A stretch of 6,246 nt of DNA, taken from NCBI GenBank assembly GCA_021792075.1, contig JAJYVK010000101.1, forward strand, positions 1 through 6,246, given 5' to 3'. Below, in pieces: positions 1-5,674 of the stretch (position 1 is its first letter; every line of letters begins with the position of its first letter). Below the pieces are notes generated by a model. It did no database searches. It saw only the letters and a program-made list of their open reading frames with translations, and was not told the origin of the DNA. This stretch comes from Actinomycetes bacterium (GTDB taxonomy: Bacteria > Actinomycetota > Acidimicrobiia > Acidimicrobiales > Acidimicrobiaceae). The position numbers and the translations under genes are program-made.

Positions 1-233
1 TCGCATCGACCGCTCTGCCGGAGACCTTGGGTGACGCGGGCATTCTGCTCTCCTCCAAAGAACCGCTTCGCGTTGCGGCTGCAGTTGCGTTGGTTGAAAA
101 CGACCCAACGCTTAGAGAGCAGCTGCACACAAATGCCAGAGACACCCTGGCCCGCTACTCTCCCGAAGCGGCTAAAAGAGAAAACCTCGGCGCCCTCGAA
201 GCCTTAATTCCACAGATCGCCGACTACCGATGA
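1..233 (+). CDS. Glycosyltransferase family 4, C-terminal fragment (5' end outside window)
   Basis: The reading frame is open from the left edge (first full codon at position 3) to TGA at 231-233, giving about 76 residues. It begins ASTALPETLGDAGILL, which resembles the segment just after the nucleotide-sugar-binding EX7E motif in GT-B family-4 glycosyltransferases. In that family a Ser/Thr-rich loop is followed by E-x-x-G-x-A-G and then the C-terminal helices. The rest (ENDPTLREQL, ARYSPEAAKR) fits the closing helices, whose last one crosses back to the N-terminal domain. The catalytic core and the real start lie upstream, so donor and acceptor are unknown. A TTG at position 27 could be taken as a start, but homology runs straight through it and it should be ignored. 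The stop overlaps the ATG of the next glycosyltransferase gene (ATGA), so the genes are probably co-transcribed and translationally coupled. Family assignment from so short a fragment is fairly good but not certain. Confidence 0.78.
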   Translation, partial: ASTALPETLGDAGILLSSKEPLRVAAAVALVENDPTLREQLHTNARDTLARYSPEAAKRENLGALEALIPQIADYR

Positions 234-1336
234 GAAGAATACTTCAGTTCGTTCCGACCTTAGTGCAGGGGGATGCCACCGGAGGGCACGCCCTGATGAT
301 AGCAAAGTCCCTTGAAGCCATGGGACTTGAGACAAAGATCTACGTAGAAGAAGTTAAGAGCAACCAGATTGGGGGTGCCACCCGCTTCACTAACTACGCG
401 AGGGAGAATCGTCCAGATGACATACTCATCTACCACTTGGCCGCCCCTTCTGCGATTGCGGACTTCCTCTCCTCGCGCAGTGAGACGCTGGTAGTCGTCT
501 ACCACAACATTACCCCGTCCCGCTTTTTTGAGCCCTGGGACCAGGTAGCCGCAACCGGGCAAATATGGGCCAGAGCACAGCTATCCCGCCTTGCACCGCG
601 AACCACTCTCGGACTACCCGTGTCAAAATTCAACCAGGAAGAGCTGATAGAACTGGGATACGGTGAGACCAGAGTGGTCCCAATCCTTCTTGACCCCTCT
701 GTATTTGCGTCAGGATCGGACGAGAAAGTAGATTGCGCGCTCCGCGAGAACAGAAGTCGTGGCAGGACGAACTTCTTGTTTGTGGGACGCCTTGTGCCAA
801 ACAAGGCCCAACACAATCTGATAGCTGCGCTGGGAGCCTACAACAAGATCTACTCACGAGAGGCCATATTGCACCTGGTTGGGCGACCCTTCTCCAGGGA
901 GTACCTGATGTTTTTGAAAGAGATCGCAAAAAAGCTCGAAGTAGAAGAGAACGTCAACTTCACGATGGGGGTCTCCGCTGAGGAACTCTCCTCCTACTAC
1001 AAAGGCTCAGATGCAATGATCTGCCTCTCTGAGCACGAAGGATTTTGTGTCCCGCTCCTCGAAGCCATGTACAACGATCTCCCTGTAGCCGCTTTCAACA
1101 GCTCCGCTATCGCTGAAACCATGGGAGGAGCAGGCATCCTGATCCAAAAGAACGACCCAGTCACGACCGCAGTCGCAATGGACAGAATCGTGACAGATAA
1201 TCAGCTTCGTAGCTTCGTCAAGGACCAGATGAAACTTCGGCTTGAACAGCTGAGTCTCTCAGCTTGCCGTCACACGCTCTATGAAGCGCTGTCTGGGCTG
1301 GAGCCTTCGCTGGCAATCCACGCGGGCGTCAAATGA
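230..1336 (+). CDS. GT-B family-4 glycosyltransferase (polysaccharide biosynthesis)
   Basis: This gene encodes a complete 368-residue protein of usual length for a retaining GT4 glycosyltransferase. The enzyme would transfer a sugar from a nucleotide-sugar donor to a growing glycan on the cytoplasmic side of the membrane. The N-terminal acceptor domain begins RRILQFVPTL and carries GDATGGHAL (about residues 14-22), the glycine loop of the first Rossmann domain. A VVYHNITPSRFFEPW block (about 88-102) is typical of one large GT4 subgroup. The C-terminal donor domain opens with FVGRLVPNK (184-192; G186, R187 and K192 are the expected phosphate-contacting residues). The EX7E motif is E270 to E278 in EGFCVPLLE, followed by ETMGGAGIL. 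There is no signal peptide or membrane segment. The ATG overlaps the preceding stop and lacks a recognisable ribosome-binding site, which suggests translational coupling. It overlaps the next gene in the same way. Specificity (mannose, glucose, rhamnose or other) cannot be assigned. Confidence 0.93.
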   Translation: MRRILQFVPTLVQGDATGGHALMIAKSLEAMGLETKIYVEEVKSNQIGGATRFTNYARENRPDDILIYHLAAPSAIADFLSSRSETLVVVYHNITPSRFFEPWDQVAATGQIWARAQLSRLAPRTTLGLPVSKFNQEELIELGYGETRVVPILLDPSVFASGSDEKVDCALRENRSRGRTNFLFVGRLVPNKAQHNLIAALGAYNKIYSREAILHLVGRPFSREYLMFLKEIAKKLEVEENVNFTMGVSAEELSSYYKGSDAMICLSEHEGFCVPLLEAMYNDLPVAAFNSSAIAETMGGAGILIQKNDPVTTAVAMDRIVTDNQLRSFVKDQMKLRLEQLSLSACRHTLYEALSGLEPSLAIHAGVK

Positions 1337-2523
1337 AGGAAATACGGAAAGTGGCGTTCGTGACGCCGAGATACGGCACCGACGTGATTGGAGGCGCCGA
1401 GCATGCCGCACGAATGATGGCTGAGAATCTGGCTAAGGGCCTAGGGATGGATGTCGAAGTGCTAACCACCACGGCGCTTGATACAGATACCTGGTCGAAC
1501 CACTATTCAGCAGGTATCGAAGAGATCAACGGCATCAAGGTGACGCGATGCCACATTGACGAGGGCCGGGCTGCAGCATTCTCGGCATTTTCCGGAAGAC
1601 TTCTCAAGTATCCCAAATCGGCAACCTGGGAGGAGTGCGAGAGATGGATCGAGGCCCAGGGGCCCATCTCGCAGTCGCTGCTCAAAGAGATTGCAAGTTC
1701 CAAAGCAGAAGTAGTTCTCTTTTTCCCCTATCTCTATCATCCAATCGTCAAGGGTATCTTCTCTGTGGGCAAGCGATCGGTCCTTATTCCCGCAGCTCAC
1801 GATGAACGCCCCGCCTACCTCCCCATCTTTCGATCTGTCTTTCGAGCAGCCCGAGCACTTATGTTTCAGTCAAAGGCAGAGGAGCGCTTCGTCGACTCGA
1901 CGCTTCATGTTGCCGACAAACCACGACTAAGAGCCGGCCTTGGAATCGAGAGATACCAAAAGCCCATTGTTCCGCTCTCCACGCTCCTGCCTGAGCTCTC
2001 CGCACAGCCATTTCTCCTCACCTTGGGCAGAGTTGACCAGCTCAAGGGAGCAACTCTGCTTTCAGAGCTTTTTGCCGAGTACAAAAGACGAAATCCCGGG
2101 CCCCTGAAACTCGTTTTCGCTGGACCGGTGACAACGCCGCCGATCGAGTTTCGGGACATCTTGACGCTCGGAGCTGTCAGTGAAGAACTCAAGTGGTCGC
2201 TGCTCAGAGCATGCACGGCTCTGGTGAACCCCTCTGCATTCGAGTCATTTTCACTCGTCCTATTTGAAGCATGGTCGTTGTCTCGCCCGGTCATGGTGAA
2301 CGCACAGTGCGAGGTAACGGCCGATCACGTAAAAGAATCTAAGGGTGGCTTCGTATTTTCCGACTTTGCGGAGTTCGAAGCGCAAGTGAACAGGATAGTC
2401 TCAGACTCCACGGTCCGATGTGTGCTGGGAGAGAACGGCAGGAGCTATCTCGAGAGCAGCTATCGGTGGGAGACTATAGTCGAAAAGATGGGCGGCTTCC
2501 TCAATGAGGTATTCACGCCTTAG
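1333..2523 (+). CDS. GT-B family-4 glycosyltransferase (polysaccharide biosynthesis)
   Basis: This gene encodes a complete 396-residue GT4-type glycosyltransferase from a different subgroup than its neighbour. The N-terminus KVAFVTPRYGTDVIGGAEHA (about residues 6-25) has the GGAE glycine loop that opens the acceptor domain. It is followed by VEVLTTTALDTDTW and EINGIKVTRC, blocks common in this subgroup. The donor domain carries LTLGRVDQLKG (about 229-239; G232, R233, K238) and an EX7E motif, E304 to E312, in ESFSLVLFE. The start ATG overlaps the upstream TGA (ATGA) with no clear Shine-Dalgarno sequence, so translation probably depends on the upstream gene. The protein has no export signal and would act in the cytoplasm on a lipid-linked glycan. 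The last 11 bp, including the TAG stop, overlap the 3' end of wzt on the opposite strand. It is the last gene of the forward glycosyltransferase run. Donor sugar and linkage are unknown. Confidence 0.93.
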   Translation: MKEIRKVAFVTPRYGTDVIGGAEHAARMMAENLAKGLGMDVEVLTTTALDTDTWSNHYSAGIEEINGIKVTRCHIDEGRAAAFSAFSGRLLKYPKSATWEECERWIEAQGPISQSLLKEIASSKAEVVLFFPYLYHPIVKGIFSVGKRSVLIPAAHDERPAYLPIFRSVFRAARALMFQSKAEERFVDSTLHVADKPRLRAGLGIERYQKPIVPLSTLLPELSAQPFLLTLGRVDQLKGATLLSELFAEYKRRNPGPLKLVFAGPVTTPPIEFRDILTLGAVSEELKWSLLRACTALVNPSAFESFSLVLFEAWSLSRPVMVNAQCEVTADHVKESKGGFVFSDFAEFEAQVNRIVSDSTVRCVLGENGRSYLESSYRWETIVEKMGGFLNEVFTP

Positions 2524-3775
2524 ACGGCACCGCCGAACCGTTCTGTATCAGCCTCGGATCCAGCTTGAGATATCCGCTACTCTTGCCGTTGGAAATCACC
2601 TTAAAAGCCAGCTCTTGATTCTGCCAGTCGTAGATATGCTGGTCCCTGGCCGAGGTGAAGCCGACAGCAACTGAAAAGAGTCCATCGGTAACCGGCACGG
2701 ATGGAAAGTTGAACTCAAGCTCTCCTTCCAAATCGGCATCAAGTGGTTCGAGCCCCATCAGATCGGAGTCGGTGCCAAATACCATGTCGCCTTTTTGATC
2801 GAAAAGCTGGATCCCCACGATCACTCCCGAAATATGCCTAGTGGCCGTGTAGCTGACCGTCACCGTCATCGGGTCACCAGGGTTCAGGTAACCAGCCGCA
2901 GGGGTGGAAGGAAAAGAGACCGAGATCTGGCCGACCATCACCCGTTCCTCCGGCTCGGCAACGGACATCGCCATTCGACCGGCCTGGCCACCTGAATCGG
3001 ACTCAATCTCCTGCATGGATGCGATCATCGAGGCAAGTCCAGACCCCCTTGCCTGGTACTCACGGAGTATGGAAATTGCCTCCGGGGCGGTACCCTCTCC
3101 AACGATGACGCCGTGGTCAAGCACGTAGGCTCTGTCACAGACCCTTCTTACGATTTCAGGGGAGTGAGAGACGAAGACGATGGTTCGGCCCTCCCTCTGA
3201 AACTCCTCGACCTTGTCAAAACACTTGCGCTGAAAGTTTTCATCTCCGACAGCAAGCACTTCATCGACAAGCAAGATATCTGGATCCACGTTCACCGCAA
3301 CTGCAAATCCGAGGCGGGTGTACATTCCCGAAGAGTAGTAGCGAACCTGGTTATCGATGAATGGTCCGAGCTCCGAGAACTCCACTATGTCGTCAAATCT
3401 CAGATCTATGTCTCTCTTGGCAACTCCCAAAAGAGCAGCGTTGAGATAGATATTCTCCCGCCCTGAAAGCTCAGGATGGAATCCGGCGCCCAGCTCCAGC
3501 ATTGCAGCGACTCGCCCTCGAACCCTGATTTCACCGGAAGTTGGTTGCAGGATGGCCGCGATGCACTTGAGAAGCGTCGACTTCCCTGACCCGTTATGGC
3601 CAACCAATCCAACTGTCTCGCCCCAGTTGACATCGAAGCTGATGTGCTGCAGAGCCCAAAACTCCTCGAATGGAATCTTGTTCAGGTGAATAACCCTCTC
3701 CTTTAGAGAGGTGTACTTCTCGTGATACAGTCGAAAGTGCTTGGAGACATCCTGTATCTCTACGGCAGCCGGCAA
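2513..3775 (-). CDS. wzt: ABC transporter ATPase Wzt with C-terminal carbohydrate-binding domain
   Basis: This is the ATP-binding subunit of a polysaccharide exporter, 420 residues. The nucleotide-binding domain (about 1-245) has LYHEKYTSLKE near the N-terminus, Walker A GHNGSGKST (59-67), and the Wzt/TagH-type block ELGAGFHPELSGREN (94-108). These are followed by the signature YSSGM (147-151), Walker B ILLVDE (167-172) and the H-loop histidine H204 (FVSH). A linker of about 35 residues leads to a beta-rich Wzt C-terminal domain (about 281-406) with FGTDSDLMG (333-341) and DQHIYDW (378-384). In studied O-antigen systems this domain binds the terminal modification of the finished glycan. The start is TTG: an in-frame stop (3788-3790) lies close upstream, no ATG or GTG is available there, and GAGGAG sits 8 nt before TTG. 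It lies 2 nt after wzm, so the two form an operon. The 3' end overlaps the convergent glycosyltransferase gene. The exact substrate is unknown. Confidence 0.95.
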   Translation of the reverse strand: MPAAVEIQDVSKHFRLYHEKYTSLKERVIHLNKIPFEEFWALQHISFDVNWGETVGLVGHNGSGKSTLLKCIAAILQPTSGEIRVRGRVAAMLELGAGFHPELSGRENIYLNAALLGVAKRDIDLRFDDIVEFSELGPFIDNQVRYYSSGMYTRLGFAVAVNVDPDILLVDEVLAVGDENFQRKCFDKVEEFQREGRTIVFVSHSPEIVRRVCDRAYVLDHGVIVGEGTAPEAISILREYQARGSGLASMIASMQEIESDSGGQAGRMAMSVAEPEERVMVGQISVSFPSTPAAGYLNPGDPMTVTVSYTATRHISGVIVGIQLFDQKGDMVFGTDSDLMGLEPLDADLEGELEFNFPSVPVTDGLFSVAVGFTSARDQHIYDWQNQELAFKVISNGKSSGYLKLDPRLIQNGSAVPSKA

Positions 3776-3777
3776 GA

Positions 3778-4707
3778 CTATAACTCCTCAGCGAAGTTGC
3801 CCTCAAGGCGCCCGAAGAGCGCAAGGGCACCGATGAACAATATGAGGCTCACCACAATCACAATCAATATCTGAACCACATACCATAATGGCGAGTAGTT
3901 CGGCAGGATCGGACCCGATGCATCGCCAAGAATCGCATAAAGAGCCCGCTGGAAAGTAAGAACTATCACGGTGACAGGATTCACGAAGTAAAGCCAGAGC
4001 AGGTGCTTCTGCGAAAGGCGCACTCCAAGCTCTTGAAACGGGTAGACAATAGGTGTTGCCCAGAACCATGCCAGCAAGACCAGCTCCAAAAGGTGCTGGG
4101 TGTCGCGCAAGTAGACATTGATCGCTGAAAGTGCTACAGCGAGCGCACTGGCGAAAAGGACCAAGGCGACAAGAGAGAAGGGTATAAGCCAAAGATAGCT
4201 CAGAGCTGGAGCAACCTGGAAGACAAGAAGCGCCAAGACAAGCACAATGGCCTGCAGCAAGAAGAAGACGAAGGCGGCACCAACTGACGCCAGAGCGAGA
4301 ATCTCCCTAGGGAAGGCAACCTTTTTCACAATTCCCGCATTGTTGATGATCGTCGTCGTTGCAGAGCTGAGTGCATTGGAGAAGAAGTTCCAAACCAGAA
4401 GGCCACACAGCAGGAAGATTGCAAACAGCGGGACATTATTCTTGAGAATCTTTTGGAAGACGATGTAATAGATGACAAGGTATAGCGCCGGGTTGAGAAG
4501 AGACCACACGAAGCCCAGTACCGAATTCTTGTACTTGATGCGCAACTCCTTGCGCACTAGCGAGACTAGCAGCTCTCGAAAAAGCCAGATATTTCCGAGA
4601 CGTGTCAGAACTCCGATTTTTGGACTTACCACCCGAATGGGAAGGTCCTCGGCGCGAGAGGCAACCATTCTTTTTTCGGGCAGGCTGCTGGCCTGATCCA
4701 ACAACAC
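3778..4707 (-). CDS. wzm: ABC-2 type polysaccharide export permease Wzm
   Basis: This is the membrane subunit of the exporter, up to 309 residues. As a pair with Wzt it would move a lipid-linked glycan across the cytoplasmic membrane. An amphipathic region and the block RKELRIKYKNSVLGFVWSLL (52-71) precede the first membrane helix, as in other ABC-2 polysaccharide permeases. Hydrophobic segments lie at about 62-84, 92-113, 136-163, 170-196, 206-223 and 276-297. Other family blocks are NVYLRDTQHLLELV (197-210), WFWATPIVYP (214-223) and the C-terminal FGRLEGNFAEEL. The 5' end begins GTG-TTG-TTG. GGAAGGA (4711-4717) is only 3 nt from GTG but 6 and 9 nt from the two TTG codons, so the true start may be one or two codons later. 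An ATG at residue 14 is possible but has a poorer ribosome-binding site. The gene is followed after 2 nt by wzt and lies 98 bp downstream of clpP. Confidence 0.94.
   Translation of the reverse strand: MLLDQASSLPEKRMVASRAEDLPIRVVSPKIGVLTRLGNIWLFRELLVSLVRKELRIKYKNSVLGFVWSLLNPALYLVIYYIVFQKILKNNVPLFAIFLLCGLLVWNFFSNALSSATTTIINNAGIVKKVAFPREILALASVGAAFVFFLLQAIVLVLALLVFQVAPALSYLWLIPFSLVALVLFASALAVALSAINVYLRDTQHLLELVLLAWFWATPIVYPFQELGVRLSQKHLLWLYFVNPVTVIVLTFQRALYAILGDASGPILPNYSPLWYVVQILIVIVVSLILFIGALALFGRLEGNFAEEL
3784..3789 (-). promoter_or_regulatory. Ribosome-binding site of wzt (supports a TTG start)
   Basis: GAGGAG is a strong Shine-Dalgarno match located 8 nt upstream of the TTG at 3773-3775. 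It is also the two Glu codons just before the last sense codon of wzm (ending Glu-Glu-Leu-stop), so the same bases serve both genes. With the nearby in-frame stop, this decides the wzt start. Confidence 0.8.
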
Positions 4708-4805
4708 ATTTCCTTCCGAAAGATCTATCTTTTCACATGAGACGTTTAAACCTAAATACTTAGTACATCATAAGCGACGAGATCGCCGCCCAATGAAGCG
4801 GCCTC
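4708..4805 (-). promoter_or_regulatory. Leader and possible promoter of the wzm-wzt operon
   Basis: This 98-bp gap between the clpP stop and wzm includes an AT-rich core (about 4727-4773). On the minus strand TATGAT (4767-4772) is a one-mismatch match to the sigma-70 -10 box. The best -35 candidate, TTGGGC (4788-4793), is weak and only 15 nt away. Closer to the gene are the palindrome GTTTAAAC (4744-4751), a short dyad (4719-4732) and the purine-rich ribosome-binding site GGAAGGA (4711-4717). The wzm-wzt operon could start here, read through from clpP, or do both. The promoter call rests on motif inspection only. Confidence 0.35.
4719..4732. repeat. Short inverted repeat just upstream of the wzm ribosome-binding site
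   Basis: AAAGAT and ATCTTT are complementary 6-base arms separated by 2 bases. As RNA, this would be a weak 5-bp stem with a 4-nt loop, immediately before GGAAGGA. It could be a small operator or a leader hairpin, or chance in AT-rich DNA. Confidence 0.3.
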
Positions 4806-5432
4806 TCAGCCCTTGGTTTCGATATTCGCGGAAGAAGACCTTGAAATCACCTGATCTATGAAGCCGTACTCTTTGGCTTGCTCAGCAGTAAACCAACGAT
4901 CACGGTCGGAGTCGGCTATGATGGTTTCCACATTCTGGCCGGTATGCATCGCGATTCGTTCCGCGAGCATCCGCTTTAGGTAGCCGATCTGTTCCGCCTG
5001 AATCGCGATATCCGCCGCCTGGCCTTGAGCCTGTGCAGATGGCTGATGCATCAGAATTCTGGAATGCGGCAATGCATAACGCTTGCCCGGTGCGCCAGCA
5101 CAAAGAAGAAACTGCCCCATCGAGGCGGCCATTCCCACGCATATAGTCGCCACGTCACAGCTCACATACTGCATAGTGTCATAGATGGCCAAGCCATCCG
5201 TAACGGACCCTCCAGGAGAGTTAATGTATAGCGCGATGTCCTTGTTTGGATCTTCGGCTTCAAGCAATAGGAGCTGCGCACAGATTGCGTTCGCCGAATT
5301 TTGATCGACCTGGGTTCCAAGAAACACGATTCTCTCTTTCAGAAGCCTCTGAAAGAGGTCCGCGCTTCTGTTGTCGACCCCTTGCAGCTGCATAACTGCT
5401 TCCTCACCAAAATTGAGCTGTGAATTTGACAT
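4806..5432 (-). CDS. clpP: ATP-dependent Clp protease proteolytic subunit ClpP
   Basis: This is a complete 208-residue ClpP serine peptidase, normal length for the family. Two heptamer rings form a chamber that degrades proteins fed in by AAA+ unfoldases such as ClpX or ClpC in the cytoplasm. The triad is intact: S104 in [10 protein letters not shown]129 in LMHQP (25 residues later, as expected) and D178 in DSDRDRW. The oxyanion-loop block INSPGGS (70-76) and the handle region with GQAADI are present. ATG at 5430-5432 gives a short N-terminal extension, about six residues longer than Staphylococcus ClpP before the catalytic serine. GTAGGG 8 nt upstream is a poor ribosome-binding site and may instead be part of a promoter. 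The motif style matches the actinobacterial ClpP1 group. Unusually, no second clpP, trigger factor or clpX gene is adjacent: wzm-wzt lies downstream and a divergent MFS gene upstream. Function is secure, but the partner subunit is unknown. Confidence 0.97.
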   Translation of the reverse strand: MSNSQLNFGEEAVMQLQGVDNRSADLFQRLLKERIVFLGTQVDQNSANAICAQLLLLEAEDPNKDIALYINSPGGSVTDGLAIYDTMQYVSCDVATICVGMAASMGQFLLCAGAPGKRYALPHSRILMHQPSAQAQGQAADIAIQAEQIGYLKRMLAERIAMHTGQNVETIIADSDRDRWFTAEQAKEYGFIDQVISRSSSANIETKG

Positions 5433-5674
5433 ATCTAATACCCTACCAGGAAGTAGTGATACTCACCCGTTTAGAGAATGGCATGCGGAATTTTCAGACA
5501 GATATGGACGGGGAGCGCATCCACAATACTCCAGCCTTCTGTGCAAAAGAAGCGTGACTTCCTGCTGCCCTAAACGAGCATCGAATGGTGCCCAGATTGA
5601 GCCCTTCTAGGTCGAACGCTGTTTTGCCCGGACTCAAGTCGACTCTAGGTGGTATCCTTTGACGCTGAGGATCA
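5433..5674. promoter_or_regulatory. Divergent intergenic region between clpP and the MFS transporter gene
   Basis: This 242-bp stretch has no convincing gene, tRNA or terminator and must hold the promoters of two divergent genes. Towards clpP, TAGGGT (5440-5445, minus strand) fits the TANNNT -10 pattern and lies 7 nt from ATG, which would allow a leaderless or nearly leaderless transcript. Towards the MFS gene, TATCCT (5653-5658) fits the same pattern, giving a leader of about 10 nt containing GAGG. Neither has a good -35 box at the usual spacing. An 8-bp perfect palindrome, AGTCGACT (5637-5644), sits 8 nt before TATCCT and could be an operator. I could not identify a ClgR or HspR-type operator. 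Site-level calls are tentative. Confidence 0.45.

Noticed and set aside
27..233. TTG at position 27 as the start of a small gene
   Set aside because: The GT4-like sequence continues upstream of this codon to the window edge, so this is the tail of a longer gene.
1905..2294. 129-codon open frame on the - strand
   Set aside because: It lies entirely antisense to a well-supported glycosyltransferase, with no motif and no ribosome-binding context.
3113..3466. 117-codon open frame on the + strand
   Set aside because: It is antisense to the wzt ATPase domain, whose Walker and signature motifs confirm the minus-strand frame.
3803..4192. 129-codon open frame on the - strand inside wzm
   Set aside because: It is an out-of-frame shadow of wzm, rich in Cys, Arg and Ser, whereas the wzm frame has matching membrane helices and family motifs.
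4774..4802. GC-rich inverted repeats (GCCGC/GCGGC with 8-nt loop at 4785-4802; GCGA/TCGC at 4774-4786) just after the clpP stop
   Set aside because: The stems are only 5 and 4 bp, overlap each other, and are followed on the minus strand by TTATGATG rather than a T-run, so I do not call a terminator.
5433..5674. Possible tRNA or small RNA gene in the intergenic region
   Set aside because: No T-loop GTTCRA context with a matching acceptor stem was found on either strand, and there is no strong hairpin with a T-tail.
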